From: Algoriphagus chordae
GTDB taxonomy: Bacteria; Bacteroidota; Bacteroidia; Cytophagales; Cyclobacteriaceae
Direction: 5' to 3'
DNA: 64,000 nucleotides
NCBI RefSeq assembly: GCF_003254055.1
Contig: NZ_QKZT01000026.1
Coordinates: forward strand, 1 to 64,000
The notes under the pieces are model-generated. The model was given only the letters and a program-made list of their open reading frames with translations, was not told where the DNA came from and searched no databases. Positions 8,941 to 16,860 of this stretch are shown here, piece after piece. Each line of letters begins with the position of its first letter. Position 1 is the stretch's first letter. The translations under genes were made by a program, and so were the position numbers.

Positions 8941-10188
8941 TTAATTGGTTCTGATAGCTTCTACAGGATCCATTCTCGCTGCAAGTGTAGCTGGTACAAT
9001 ACCAGATACAACTCCGATAATGGTAGAAACGCCGAGGCCAAGCATGATGTTTTTGAATGATAAGGCTATCTCCAAACTACCCAATTGGATAAAGGTTAGG
9101 AAATAGACAATAATTATCCCCGTGATTCCACCAATCAAACTCAGACATATTGATTCGAAAAGGAATTGGAACAGGATAAAGTAGTTTTTGGCTCCAAGTG
9201 ATTTTTGAATTCCAATAATATTGGTTCTTTCTCGGACGGATACGAACATGATGTTTGCGATTCCAAATCCACCTACAAGTATTGAAAAACCGCCAATTAC
9301 CCAGCCTGCCACAGAGATTACGTCAAAAATAGATCCGATCGCATTTTGAATAAATTCTGTTTTGTTGAGGGCAAAGTTATCCTCGTCTCTTGGCTTAAGT
9401 CCTCTTTTGGCACGAAGCAAACCAGTCATTTCGTTTTCTAAAGCGACCAATCCTATATCTTCCTCCATGCCTTGAACGGCTATGGTTGGCTCCATGCCGT
9501 TTCTCCCCGTATAGTACATTTTGCTAAATGCGCCGTATGGTATCAAACAGGCTTCGTCCTTGGATGGAGCATCGAACAATCCTTCGCCTTCTTCTTCAAA
9601 CACCCCAATCACGACGAATTTCATGCCTTTGATTTTGATCTGCTTTCCGATTACTTCTTGCTGCGGATACAAAGTGTTTGCTATTTCCCTCCCTATGATT
9701 GCAAAGTTTCTAGCAGCATTGATCTCGGATTGAGAGAAGTATCTACCTTCTTCCAGTGAGATCTCATACACGTCTTGATAGGAGTAAACAACTCCCGTGA
9801 GCGCCATGCCTTCATAGGCATTACTACCTGCTTTTACAGTAGTATTGGAGGAGGCTGAGATAGTGACAGCTTCCGCAGAAGTGAGCCTTTCTTGAAGGAA
9901 TTTATATTCTTCTACTGTTCCGGGAGGTCTGCGGAAATATTTCCACCACGGGTAATCCTGAGGACCATTTGCAAAGGGGAATCTATCCACTCGCATTACA
10001 TTTGTGCCTAAGAAAGAGAAGGAGGATTTGATGTTTTTCTCGAGTGAATCCACTAAGGTGAAAACAGCGATAATAGCAAATATACCGACCGTGACACCTA
10101 AAAGCGATAATATTGTACGTGTCAGGCTAGTCTTTAACGCTGAGATTGCGAAGCGAAAACTTTCCCATGAGAGTTTAAGAAATAGCAT
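8941..10188 (-). CDS. MacB/FtsX-type ABC transporter permease
   Basis: 415 residues in the order: N-terminal membrane helix (about 20-45, ILSLLGVTVGIFAIIAVFTL), large periplasmic MacB_PCD-like domain, then three helices of the FtsX domain at the C-terminus, ending with PVEAIRTN, a very typical MacB-type end. This family couples ATP hydrolysis in the cytoplasm to work in the periplasm on lipoproteins, peptides or cell-wall enzymes. No ATPase or adaptor gene is adjacent, so the partner must be encoded elsewhere. Transcribed alone, divergently from queA. Confidence 0.92.
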   Translation of the reverse strand: MLFLKLSWESFRFAISALKTSLTRTILSLLGVTVGIFAIIAVFTLVDSLEKNIKSSFSFLGTNVMRVDRFPFANGPQDYPWWKYFRRPPGTVEEYKFLQERLTSAEAVTISASSNTTVKAGSNAYEGMALTGVVYSYQDVYEISLEEGRYFSQSEINAARNFAIIGREIANTLYPQQEVIGKQIKIKGMKFVVIGVFEEEGEGLFDAPSKDEACLIPYGAFSKMYYTGRNGMEPTIAVQGMEEDIGLVALENEMTGLLRAKRGLKPRDEDNFALNKTEFIQNAIGSIFDVISVAGWVIGGFSILVGGFGIANIMFVSVRERTNIIGIQKSLGAKNYFILFQFLFESICLSLIGGITGIIIVYFLTFIQLGSLEIALSFKNIMLGLGVSTIIGVVSGIVPATLAARMDPVEAIRTN

Positions 10189-10248
10189 GTCTGTTTAGTT
10201 GGTTTAAAACAATTTGTCAAGTTAGCTGAAATTACCTGATATTGTTAG

Positions 10249-10256
10249 TATCTTTG
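10249..10256 (+). promoter_or_regulatory. -7 box of the queA promoter
   Basis: TATCTTTG matches the Bacteroidota -7 consensus TAnnTTTG and lies 50 nt before the queA ATG. No TTTG at the ideal 19-20 nt distance was found upstream, so the -33 element is weak. Confidence 0.5.
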
Positions 10257-10305
10257 CATTTTTTAGAGTTATACTATTATCACTCAAGACATCTAAAACT
10301 TATCT

Positions 10306-11355
10306 ATGAAATTATCGGATTTCAAATTTGACGTTCCAAAGAAACTAGTCGCTCTTTATCCAGAAGCCAATCGGGATGAATCCAGATTGATGGTGCTCCA
10401 TCGCGATACGGGCAAAATCGAACACAGAATTTTTAAAGATATTACCGAGTACTTCGGTGAAGGTGATGTCTTTGTTACCAATGATACAAAAGTTTTTCCA
10501 GCGAGGCTTTATGGAAATAAGGAAAAAACTGGTGCTGAAATCGAAGTTTTTCTCTTGAGAGAACTTAACGCTGAGTTGAAACTTTGGGATGTATTGGTGG
10601 ATCCAGCTCGTAAAATCAGAGTTGGGAACAAGCTTTATTTTGGTGATTCAGATCTTGTCGCTGAGGTGATTGACAATACGACTTCTAGAGGACGTACCAT
10701 ACGTTTCTTGTTTGACGGAACTGAAGAAGAATTCCATAAGACCATTGATACGCTTGGTGAGACGCCACTTTTGAAAGATTTTATCGAAAGAAAAGTAGAA
10801 GCAGAAGATAAAGAAAGATACCAGACTGTGTTTGCGCAGAATGTGGGTGCTGTAGCTGCTCCTACTGCTGGATTGCACTTTACTCCGCATTTGTTGAAGC
10901 GGCTAGAACTTCAAGGTGTGGATGTGACTCCTATTACACTACATGTGGGATTGGGTACTTTCCGACAGGTGGATGTGGAAGATCTGACGAAACATAAAAT
11001 GGATTCAGAAAACTACAGCATTCCTGATGGAACGGTTGAATTGGTGAATAGATCACTGGATGCCAAAAAGAGAGTGGTAGCTGTGGGTACTACGTCTTTG
11101 AAAACTATTGAGTCCTCTGTGACTGCAAATGGTCGATTGAAAGCAAGTAGTGGATGGACAGATAAGTTTATCATTCCTCCTTATGAGTTCAAAATCGCTA
11201 ATTCATTGATTACCAATTTCCACTTACCAGAATCTACCTTGCTAATGACAGCATCAGCTTTTGGAGGTTACGACTTGGTGATGAAAGCATACAAAGAAGC
11301 CATCAAAGAGAAATATCGATTCTTCTCCTACGGAGATGCGATGTTGATCCTTTAA
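10306..11355 (+). CDS. queA: S-adenosylmethionine:tRNA ribosyltransferase-isomerase
   Basis: Transfers and isomerises the ribosyl group of SAM onto 7-aminomethyl-7-deazaguanine in tRNA, giving epoxyqueuosine. 349 residues, full length. MKLSDFKFDVPKKLVALYPE opens the protein; AAPTAGLHFTPHLL, TLHVGLGTFRQV and the C-terminal LITNFHLPESTLLMTASAFGG-type segment are family hallmarks. Closed by a compact terminator, with ispD next on the same strand under its own -7 box. Confidence 0.97.
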   Translation: MKLSDFKFDVPKKLVALYPEANRDESRLMVLHRDTGKIEHRIFKDITEYFGEGDVFVTNDTKVFPARLYGNKEKTGAEIEVFLLRELNAELKLWDVLVDPARKIRVGNKLYFGDSDLVAEVIDNTTSRGRTIRFLFDGTEEEFHKTIDTLGETPLLKDFIERKVEAEDKERYQTVFAQNVGAVAAPTAGLHFTPHLLKRLELQGVDVTPITLHVGLGTFRQVDVEDLTKHKMDSENYSIPDGTVELVNRSLDAKKRVVAVGTTSLKTIESSVTANGRLKASSGWTDKFIIPPYEFKIANSLITNFHLPESTLLMTASAFGGYDLVMKAYKEAIKEKYRFFSYGDAMLIL

Positions 11356-11360
11356 TACTG

Positions 11361-11384
11361 AAAGCTCCGAAAGGAGCTTTTTTT
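11361..11384 (+). terminator. queA terminator
   Basis: AAAGCTCC, GAAA tetraloop, GGAGCTTT followed by four further T residues, starting 5 nt after the queA stop. Confidence 0.9.
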
Positions 11385-11435
11385 ATGTTCACACAGAATT
11401 AACTTTGTAGTAAATCCTAAGGAAGTTTGAATTCT

Positions 11436-11443
11436 TACTTTTG
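11436..11443 (+). promoter_or_regulatory. -7 box of the ispD promoter
   Basis: TACTTTTG fits TAnnTTTG and ends 12 nt before the ispD ATG, so the leader would be only a few nucleotides long. The -33 region has no clean TTTG at the ideal spacing. Confidence 0.45.
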
Positions 11444-11455
11444 CAAAAAATAAGT

Positions 11456-12145
11456 ATGACAAATAAAGCTGCAATCCTGGTCGCAGGAGGAAGAGGTACA
11501 AGAATGGGAGGGCCTGTGGCCAAACAGTATCTGCCTGTCGCAGGGCAGCCGGTATTGATGCGTACCCTTTCTGTTTTTTATCAAGTAGATTCTTCTATTG
11601 ACTTGATCTTGGTATTGCCCAAAAGCGATTTTATGTACTGGGATGAATTATGTGAGGATTACAAATTCACCATTCCTCATCGTGTAGTCGCTGGTGGAAA
11701 TTCTAGGTTTCAATCGGTGAGAAATGGATTGGATTCTCTCAAAACTGAAACCAAACTTGTAGCTATCCATGATGGAGTTAGGCCTTTTGTAGATCAAAAA
11801 GTCATCCTTGAGAGTTTTGAGGTGGCAGATCGAAGCGGGTCTGCCATTGCTGTGGTTGCATTGAAGGATTCTATTAGAAAGCTAAGAGATGACGGTAAGT
11901 CATTCTATGAGGAGCGTCAATATTTCCGATTGGTCCAAACTCCCCAGACTTTTCAAGTGGAGAAAATCAAGAAAGCCTTTACGGTCACAGAACTTCAGCA
12001 GTTTACCGATGATGCCACGGTATATGAAAATCAGGGCTGGCAAGTGACCTTGATCTCAGGAAATCCAGAAAATATTAAGATTACCACACCTGAAGACATG
12101 GACTATGCTGAATTTGTGGTTGCTAGGCAATTGAGGGATCGGTAA
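11456..12145 (+). CDS. ispD: 2-C-methyl-D-erythritol 4-phosphate cytidylyltransferase
   Basis: Third step of the non-mevalonate isoprenoid pathway: CTP plus MEP to CDP-ME. 229 residues from the ATG at 11456; a TTG five codons upstream overlaps the -7 box and is rejected. AAILVAGGRGTRMGGPVAKQ is the nucleotide-binding loop, HDGVRPFVD binds the substrate, and QTPQTFQ with TDDATVYE and NIKITTPEDM complete the IspD pattern. Confidence 0.95.
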   Translation: MTNKAAILVAGGRGTRMGGPVAKQYLPVAGQPVLMRTLSVFYQVDSSIDLILVLPKSDFMYWDELCEDYKFTIPHRVVAGGNSRFQSVRNGLDSLKTETKLVAIHDGVRPFVDQKVILESFEVADRSGSAIAVVALKDSIRKLRDDGKSFYEERQYFRLVQTPQTFQVEKIKKAFTVTELQQFTDDATVYENQGWQVTLISGNPENIKITTPEDMDYAEFVVARQLRDR

Positions 12146-12160
12146 GATTTCTCGCTGATA

Positions 12161-12196
12161 TTTCACCGACTTTTTAGTGGCTTTCACCGACTTTTT
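12161..12196 (+). promoter_or_regulatory. Tandem TTTCACCGA repeats, candidate LytTR operator
   Basis: The 15-nt word TTTCACCGACTTTTT occurs at 12161-12175 and again at 12182-12196, a start-to-start distance of 21 bp. Two direct repeats two helical turns apart is the arrangement bound by LytTR-domain regulators. It lies about 80 nt before the LiaF-like gene that leads into the lytS/lytR pair, so autoregulation is likely. Confidence 0.55.
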
Positions 12197-12272
12197 GGTT
12201 GTGTTGGCCTTTTGTTTATTTCAGGATGTAAATGCTTAGACTACTTTCGATCATCAATTAAACAATAAACAG

Positions 12273-13103
12273 ATGAAACGAAATCGCATAAACAATAATG
12301 ATGGAGGAATGATCTTCGGATTCATAATCCTCGCAGTAGGTGTCCTGATTCTACTTAGAAAATTGGATGTTTTTTATCCTGATTGGTTACTTTCCTGGCC
12401 GATGATATTAATTGCCGTTGGGGTGATTACACTCGTGAAGCACGAGTTCAAAAGTTTTTTTGGAGTAATGATGCTGGGCTTAGGTATGTACTTTCTCTTG
12501 GAGAGAGAGTTTAATTTTGACTTTGGTCTACAACGCTTCATTTTCCCTATAGCGCTGATTTTAGTAGGGATTTATCTGATCACCCAGAAGCGAAAGGAGA
12601 AACAGGTGATGTCAGATATTCAAGAGAAAATCAAAGCTAAAGCCAATAAGCCAGCCGTCATTGGAGAGGAAACGAAAGCCAAGGAAGAGGGGACCTATGC
12701 TACAGATTATGGTACCGGCGCCAAATCTTATGCTGGGATGTCAGGAGTCTCAGGTACAAGCTATTCAGATTCTGTTTCCATAGATTCTATCATGAGTGGT
12801 ATCAATAAACGCATGTTAACCAAGAACTTTCAGGGTGGAAAATTGACTGCGGCCTTTGGTGGAATTGATCTTGATCTAACCCAATCGGACTTTACTGGAA
12901 TAGTAACTCTTCAGGTAGATGTGATCTTTGGTGGCATCAAGCTGGTAGTACCGCCGCACTGGGACGTAAGGGTGGAAGTGACCAATATCGCTGCAGGAGT
13001 TGAGGACAAGCGTGCTTACCGTCAGTCTGAGGTGGACCAGGATAAAGTGTTGGTAATAAGAGGGACGGTGTTCTTCGGAGGTTTGGAAATCAAATCTTAT
13101 TAA
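12273..13103 (+). CDS. LiaF-like membrane protein
   Basis: 276 residues. The N-terminal half has four hydrophobic helices (about residues 13-30, 36-52, 60-76 and 84-104) ahead of a charged linker (KRKEKQ, then Ala/Lys/Glu/Gly-rich to about 165). The C-terminal part (about 186-276) is a beta-strand repeat with FGGIDLDLTQ, VIFGGIKLVVPPHWDVRVEV and VFFGGLEIKS, the pattern of the LiaF C-terminal / cell-envelope response domain. In Firmicutes LiaF restrains the LiaS kinase. Here it sits 26 nt before a LytS-type kinase, so a sensory or modulating role for that pair is a fair inference. Confidence 0.8.
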   Translation: MKRNRINNNDGGMIFGFIILAVGVLILLRKLDVFYPDWLLSWPMILIAVGVITLVKHEFKSFFGVMMLGLGMYFLLEREFNFDFGLQRFIFPIALILVGIYLITQKRKEKQVMSDIQEKIKAKANKPAVIGEETKAKEEGTYATDYGTGAKSYAGMSGVSGTSYSDSVSIDSIMSGINKRMLTKNFQGGKLTAAFGGIDLDLTQSDFTGIVTLQVDVIFGGIKLVVPPHWDVRVEVTNIAAGVEDKRAYRQSEVDQDKVLVIRGTVFFGGLEIKSY

Positions 13104-13129
13104 CGAAATTCCCATAAATCCCCAAGCCA

Positions 13130-14170
13130 TTGTTTTCTAGAGCATTTTCAAACCCTTCTAAAAGTAATTGGATCATCCAAGGAGCCGGAGTAATCTGGTT
13201 CCTTGGTACCTTTGGTTTACTAGTTTTTTATGGGATTGAGCAATCTACAGCTATCGTAGACGCACTGATTTACGCCTTGCTTTTTTTTCTAGGGGTCAAT
13301 GTGCTGGATCGAGTTTTTGGATTCTATATCCCTAATGGTAGCAACAATTGGTTGCTGTTGGGCTTGCCGCTTTTATTTAGTTTCGTAGCTGTATTGGCTC
13401 ATCAGTATTTGCTAGCCTGGGTATATTCAGACAAGGAGGCTTATCAAGTCTTTCTCAAAACTCACTTTTTCCTACGCTGGGCGATTTTGGGTTTGGCGGA
13501 GGTATTAGTTGCTTTGATTGCGATCGTCGTATCCAAACTAGAGCAGGAGGATGAAGCACAAAAGAGAGAGGTAATGATGAATGAGCTATCTCGAGAAGCG
13601 GAGTTGTCCCAACTCAGACAGCAACTTCAGCCCCATTTTCTGTTTAATAGTCTCAATTCTATCAGTGCCTTGACAGTCTCCCAGCCACTAAAAGCACGTG
13701 AGATGGTTCTTCAACTTTCAGACTTCTTACGGGGGACAATCAGGAAGGATCATCAGCAATGGGTGAGTCTGGAAGAAGAATTGAGCTATCTCAAAATGTA
13801 CCTAGACATTGAACGGGTACGATTTGGACATCGAATGGCAATAGAATTTGATGTCGATGATGAAGTAAAACAAATGCAACTCCCTCAGTTGCTAATTCAA
13901 CCGCTGCTCGAAAATGCAATCAAACATGGCTTATATGGTATTACGGAAGATGTGAAAATAAGCCTTCATGCTTTCAAAGAACAAAATTATTTGAAGTTGA
14001 AAATAGAAAATCCCTATGATCCCACTATGGCTGCACCAAAGGGGACTGGTTTTGGTTTAAGCTCGGTGGATCGTCGCTTGTTTTTGCTTTTTGGCAGAAA
14101 GGATTTGCTTGAATCTAAAGCCCAGGATTCCCTTTTTACCGTAATTTTAAAAATTCCCCAACAGAAATGA
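13130..14170 (+). CDS. LytS/YehU-type sensor histidine kinase
   Basis: 346 residues starting at a TTG (13130); an in-frame stop at 13115 and no nearby ATG force this start. Four hydrophobic helices fill residues 14-135. The His_kinase domain follows with LRQQLQPHFLFNSLNS, phospho-acceptor His169, then an HATPase segment with LLIQPLLENAIKHG and GTGFGLSSVDRRL. The gene overlaps the regulator downstream by 4 nt, so the pair is translationally coupled. Confidence 0.92.
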   Translation: MFSRAFSNPSKSNWIIQGAGVIWFLGTFGLLVFYGIEQSTAIVDALIYALLFFLGVNVLDRVFGFYIPNGSNNWLLLGLPLLFSFVAVLAHQYLLAWVYSDKEAYQVFLKTHFFLRWAILGLAEVLVALIAIVVSKLEQEDEAQKREVMMNELSREAELSQLRQQLQPHFLFNSLNSISALTVSQPLKAREMVLQLSDFLRGTIRKDHQQWVSLEEELSYLKMYLDIERVRFGHRMAIEFDVDDEVKQMQLPQLLIQPLLENAIKHGLYGITEDVKISLHAFKEQNYLKLKIENPYDPTMAAPKGTGFGLSSVDRRLFLLFGRKDLLESKAQDSLFTVILKIPQQK

Positions 14171-14892
14171 TCAAGACTTTAATCATAGATGACGAGCCTT
14201 TGGCGGCAAGTATTGTGCAAGAATTTTTGGCTGGTTTTCCACAATTTGAACTTGTAGCAGTATGTCAGAATGGATTTCAAGGTTTGAAAGCCATTCAAGA
14301 ACATAAGCCGGATTTAATCTTTTTAGATGTGCAGATGCCCAAAATCACAGGCTTTGAGATGCTGGAATTACTTGATGAACCGCCTGCAGTGATTTTCACT
14401 ACGGCCTTTGACGAATATGCTTTGCAAGCTTTCGATGCGATGGCTATCGATTACTTACTCAAGCCATTTTCTCAAGAGCGATTTGGGCAAGCTATAGAGA
14501 AGTTCATGGGGCAGCAGGGTGGCAATGAAGGATCCATTCAGCGATTGAATGAATTGGCGGAAAAGCGCAATCGTCTGGTCGTGCGTGTCAAGAATGAAAT
14601 TAAAATCATTCCCACGCATGAAGTGAGTTTCTTTGAAGCTGAAGATGATTACATCGCTATTCATACCGCTTCTGGCAAATTCCTGAAGAAGATGACCATG
14701 AAGTCCCTGGAGGAAGCGCTAGATCCGGCCAAATTTGCACGAGTGCATAGATCATATTTGGTCAACTTAAATGAGATTAGCAAAATAGAGCCATACGAGC
14801 GCGATAACTACATGGTCCTACTACGTGGAGGAGATAAGGTGCCTGTGAGCAAAACGGGCTATGCTAGACTGCGACAGGTGCTTGGTTTGTAG
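14167..14892 (+). CDS. LytTR-family response regulator
   Basis: 241 residues: receiver domain with IIDDEPLAA and phospho-acceptor Asp54 in IFLDVQMPK, then a C-terminal LytTR DNA-binding domain (about 135-240) with EVSFFEAEDDYIAIHT and FARVHRSYLVNL. It is coupled to the LytS-type kinase by a 4-nt overlap. A direct repeat with 21-bp period before the operon is a candidate target site. Confidence 0.93.
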   Translation: MIKTLIIDDEPLAASIVQEFLAGFPQFELVAVCQNGFQGLKAIQEHKPDLIFLDVQMPKITGFEMLELLDEPPAVIFTTAFDEYALQAFDAMAIDYLLKPFSQERFGQAIEKFMGQQGGNEGSIQRLNELAEKRNRLVVRVKNEIKIIPTHEVSFFEAEDDYIAIHTASGKFLKKMTMKSLEEALDPAKFARVHRSYLVNLNEISKIEPYERDNYMVLLRGGDKVPVSKTGYARLRQVLGL

Positions 14893-15140
14893 GGAGGGGA
14901 AGTGATCAGTCACAGTTTTTAGTCAGAGGCTAGCCCAAACCTGCCAATTGTAGAGAATGCTGATGTAAATCTTCAGACTTATGCCTACTTATATACAATT
15001 TGCTAAAGATTTTCTAATGGAATAGAAGTCTGAAGACTTCAATAATATGGGGTCAAGTCATGAGATTTGAACCAATACCTATGGCACCGCTCGTGTCCAC
15101 ACGCATGCTACAAATATCAATAGCAGAACTCAAAACAATA
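14893..15140. other. Intergenic stretch without a gene
   Basis: No convincing coding frame or RNA gene. One small hairpin, GAAGTC, TGAA, GACTTC, lies at 15025-15040. The bidirectional terminator begins at 15141. Confidence 0.5.
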
Positions 15141-15184
15141 TTAAATGCAAAAAGCCCTGAGTGATCAGGGCTTTTTGCATTTAA
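15141..15184. terminator. Bidirectional terminator overlapping the DUF2795 stop codon
   Basis: A 20-bp perfect stem (TTAAATGCAAAAAGCCCTGA and its complement) with a GTGA loop. The distal end of the stem contains the TAA stop of the minus-strand gene at 15181. Confidence 0.9.
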
Positions 15185-15402
15185 TATTCGTCTTCGTTGA
15201 AGAAGAAATCGTCTTTGGTCGGATAATCCGGCCAGATCTCCTCGATGGTCTCATAAGGTTCCCCATCATCTTCAAGTTCTTGTAGATTTTCTACTACCTC
15301 CATAGGAGCGCCTGATCGGATGCCATAATCAATTAATTCATCCTTGGTGGCTGGCCAGGGTGCGTCTTCTAAATAAGATGCGAGTTCAAGTGTCCAGTAC
15401 AT
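15181..15402 (-). CDS. DUF2795 domain protein
   Basis: Small acidic protein of 73 residues. MYWTLELASYLEDAPWPATK and DELIDYGIRSGAP match the DUF2795 fold, a short helical domain common as a lone small protein in Bacteroidota; the C-terminus is Asp/Glu/Phe-rich. No function is established. It is a single-gene unit whose stop codon lies in a strong terminator. Confidence 0.8.
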   Translation of the reverse strand: MYWTLELASYLEDAPWPATKDELIDYGIRSGAPMEVVENLQELEDDGEPYETIEEIWPDYPTKDDFFFNEDEY

Positions 15403-15480
15403 AGTCTTTATTTTAAGGATTTCCGGAGTTTAAAGGGTTGCAAAATTATTCTTTTTTTGAAATATTCAGTGGTGTTCAGA

Positions 15481-16770
15481 CTATTTATAAGCAAGTTGTT
15501 TCAAAATATAATTTTTCACATCCACTTTTCTCTTCACGGCAAATAATTTTTTCTTCATCATTATATCAAAATCAGCTGATTGTACGCGGAAATTCTCCGC
15601 ATTATTTTGTGCTGCTTCCAGCTCAGTTTGATCTCTGTGCAATAAATCTTTTAATAAAGCGGTTTTTATCTGAGTTTGTTCCGCTTCTGGTTTTTCGTCA
15701 AAATCAGGATATTTACCATGAACCAATTTTTCTAGAAAAGCTTTCTCAAATACGATGTCTGAGAAAAATTGGAAAGATCTTACGATCAAATTTGCTTCTC
15801 TTGGTTTACGTGGTGGTAATTTTCTCCATTCTTCTTGAATTGCTTTAGCTCTTCCGATGAGTTCATAGCTGGAAGGTTTCCCTGCCAAACCTTTGATCTC
15901 TTCTGTCAAAGTCTCCACCTTCCGCATTAGTTCCCGAGGGTTCATTTGAGGACCTGTTTGGAGTGTTCTTTTGTAGCGTGAAAATATCCGATTGTTTAAT
16001 CTTGAAAACTCGTCCCAAAGAGGCTGTCGTTTTTCAGCAGGCACTTTTCCAGCTTCTTTCCACTGTCGTTGAATCTTTTTTGAGATATCAAATGCAGTTT
16101 TAGCATCAGGGAAATCGTGTGCTTCTCTAGCCTGAACTACCAATGCCTCGTACACTTTGATGTTTTCTTCCGCTTGAAGTGCTAGTCCTTCAAAGAAATG
16201 TCTTCTGTTTTCGAAGAAATGCTGCACCGTATCGTTGAAGGTGGTTTCTATTTCTTCTTGATTTTCCTTATCAACAGGCCCAGTTTTGATCCAGCGAAGT
16301 TTGAGTTCTTTATAGAATTCCGTTGTTTCTTTCCAGTCAGTGTCGTCTTTTTTCTCTTCCGCTTCGAGTATCAAAGCTTTTTTGACCTCAAGGTTTTTGT
16401 TGCGATTTACCTGTATGATTTCATTAAGGTACTTTTCTTGTTCGCTAAGCTCAGAAATAAGTGGTTCGAAGTCTCCCAAAGCGTCGGCTTGCATAAGCGA
16501 TTCTCTGAGGTGAATGAGCTTCATTAGGAAAGAACCTTTGTTCTGGTTTTCCTGAATGTCATTTTTGAGTTTGCTTACTTTTTCTTTGAGCTGTTCAAAT
16601 CTCCCTTCGAAATACTTAAGCGTAGAGGCCTCATCTTCTTTTACTTCACCGATAATTCTATCTTCCTGCCCCAAAAATCCCTTCAAATAGACTTTGTTGT
16701 TTTTGATATATCCATACGGATGCTCCATGGTTCTGCAGTAGGTTAGTTGGCGGTTTTCGAATTTCCGCAA
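15481..16770 (-). CDS. DUF349 domain-containing coiled-coil protein
   Basis: 429 residues, highly charged and helical. It carries several DUF349-type repeats, recognisable by W-K-hydrophobic-G-P/K-V motifs: LRWIKTGPVDKENQEE, RQWKEAGKVPAEKRQPLWDEF and EEWRKLPPRKPRE. Coiled-coil propensity is high from about residue 40 to 130. No signal or membrane segment, so cytoplasmic. The family is widespread in Bacteroidota and its role is not established. It is divergent from ettA. Confidence 0.85.
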   Translation of the reverse strand: MRKFENRQLTYCRTMEHPYGYIKNNKVYLKGFLGQEDRIIGEVKEDEASTLKYFEGRFEQLKEKVSKLKNDIQENQNKGSFLMKLIHLRESLMQADALGDFEPLISELSEQEKYLNEIIQVNRNKNLEVKKALILEAEEKKDDTDWKETTEFYKELKLRWIKTGPVDKENQEEIETTFNDTVQHFFENRRHFFEGLALQAEENIKVYEALVVQAREAHDFPDAKTAFDISKKIQRQWKEAGKVPAEKRQPLWDEFSRLNNRIFSRYKRTLQTGPQMNPRELMRKVETLTEEIKGLAGKPSSYELIGRAKAIQEEWRKLPPRKPREANLIVRSFQFFSDIVFEKAFLEKLVHGKYPDFDEKPEAEQTQIKTALLKDLLHRDQTELEAAQNNAENFRVQSADFDIMMKKKLFAVKRKVDVKNYILKQLAYK

Positions 16771-16860
16771 ATTAATTAATTCAAAAGCACTTATCCTAAG
16801 AAAGCGGTTTTTTTGCCATCTTTGATTCTTAAGTGCAATTTTAAAGTAAAAATATAACGC

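Noticed and set aside
13130..13132. A start further downstream for the LytS-type kinase in place of TTG
   Set aside because: No ATG occurs in frame before the first membrane helices, and an upstream stop at 13115 limits the choice, so TTG is kept.
14893..15140. Possible tRNA or small RNA between lytR and the DUF2795 gene
   Set aside because: No cloverleaf or T-loop pattern was found; the only structure is a 6-bp hairpin.
15438..15848. Plus-strand frame over the 3' end of the DUF349 gene
   Set aside because: Antisense shadow; no family pattern and a Phe/Leu/Ser-rich composition typical of reversed charged coiled coil.
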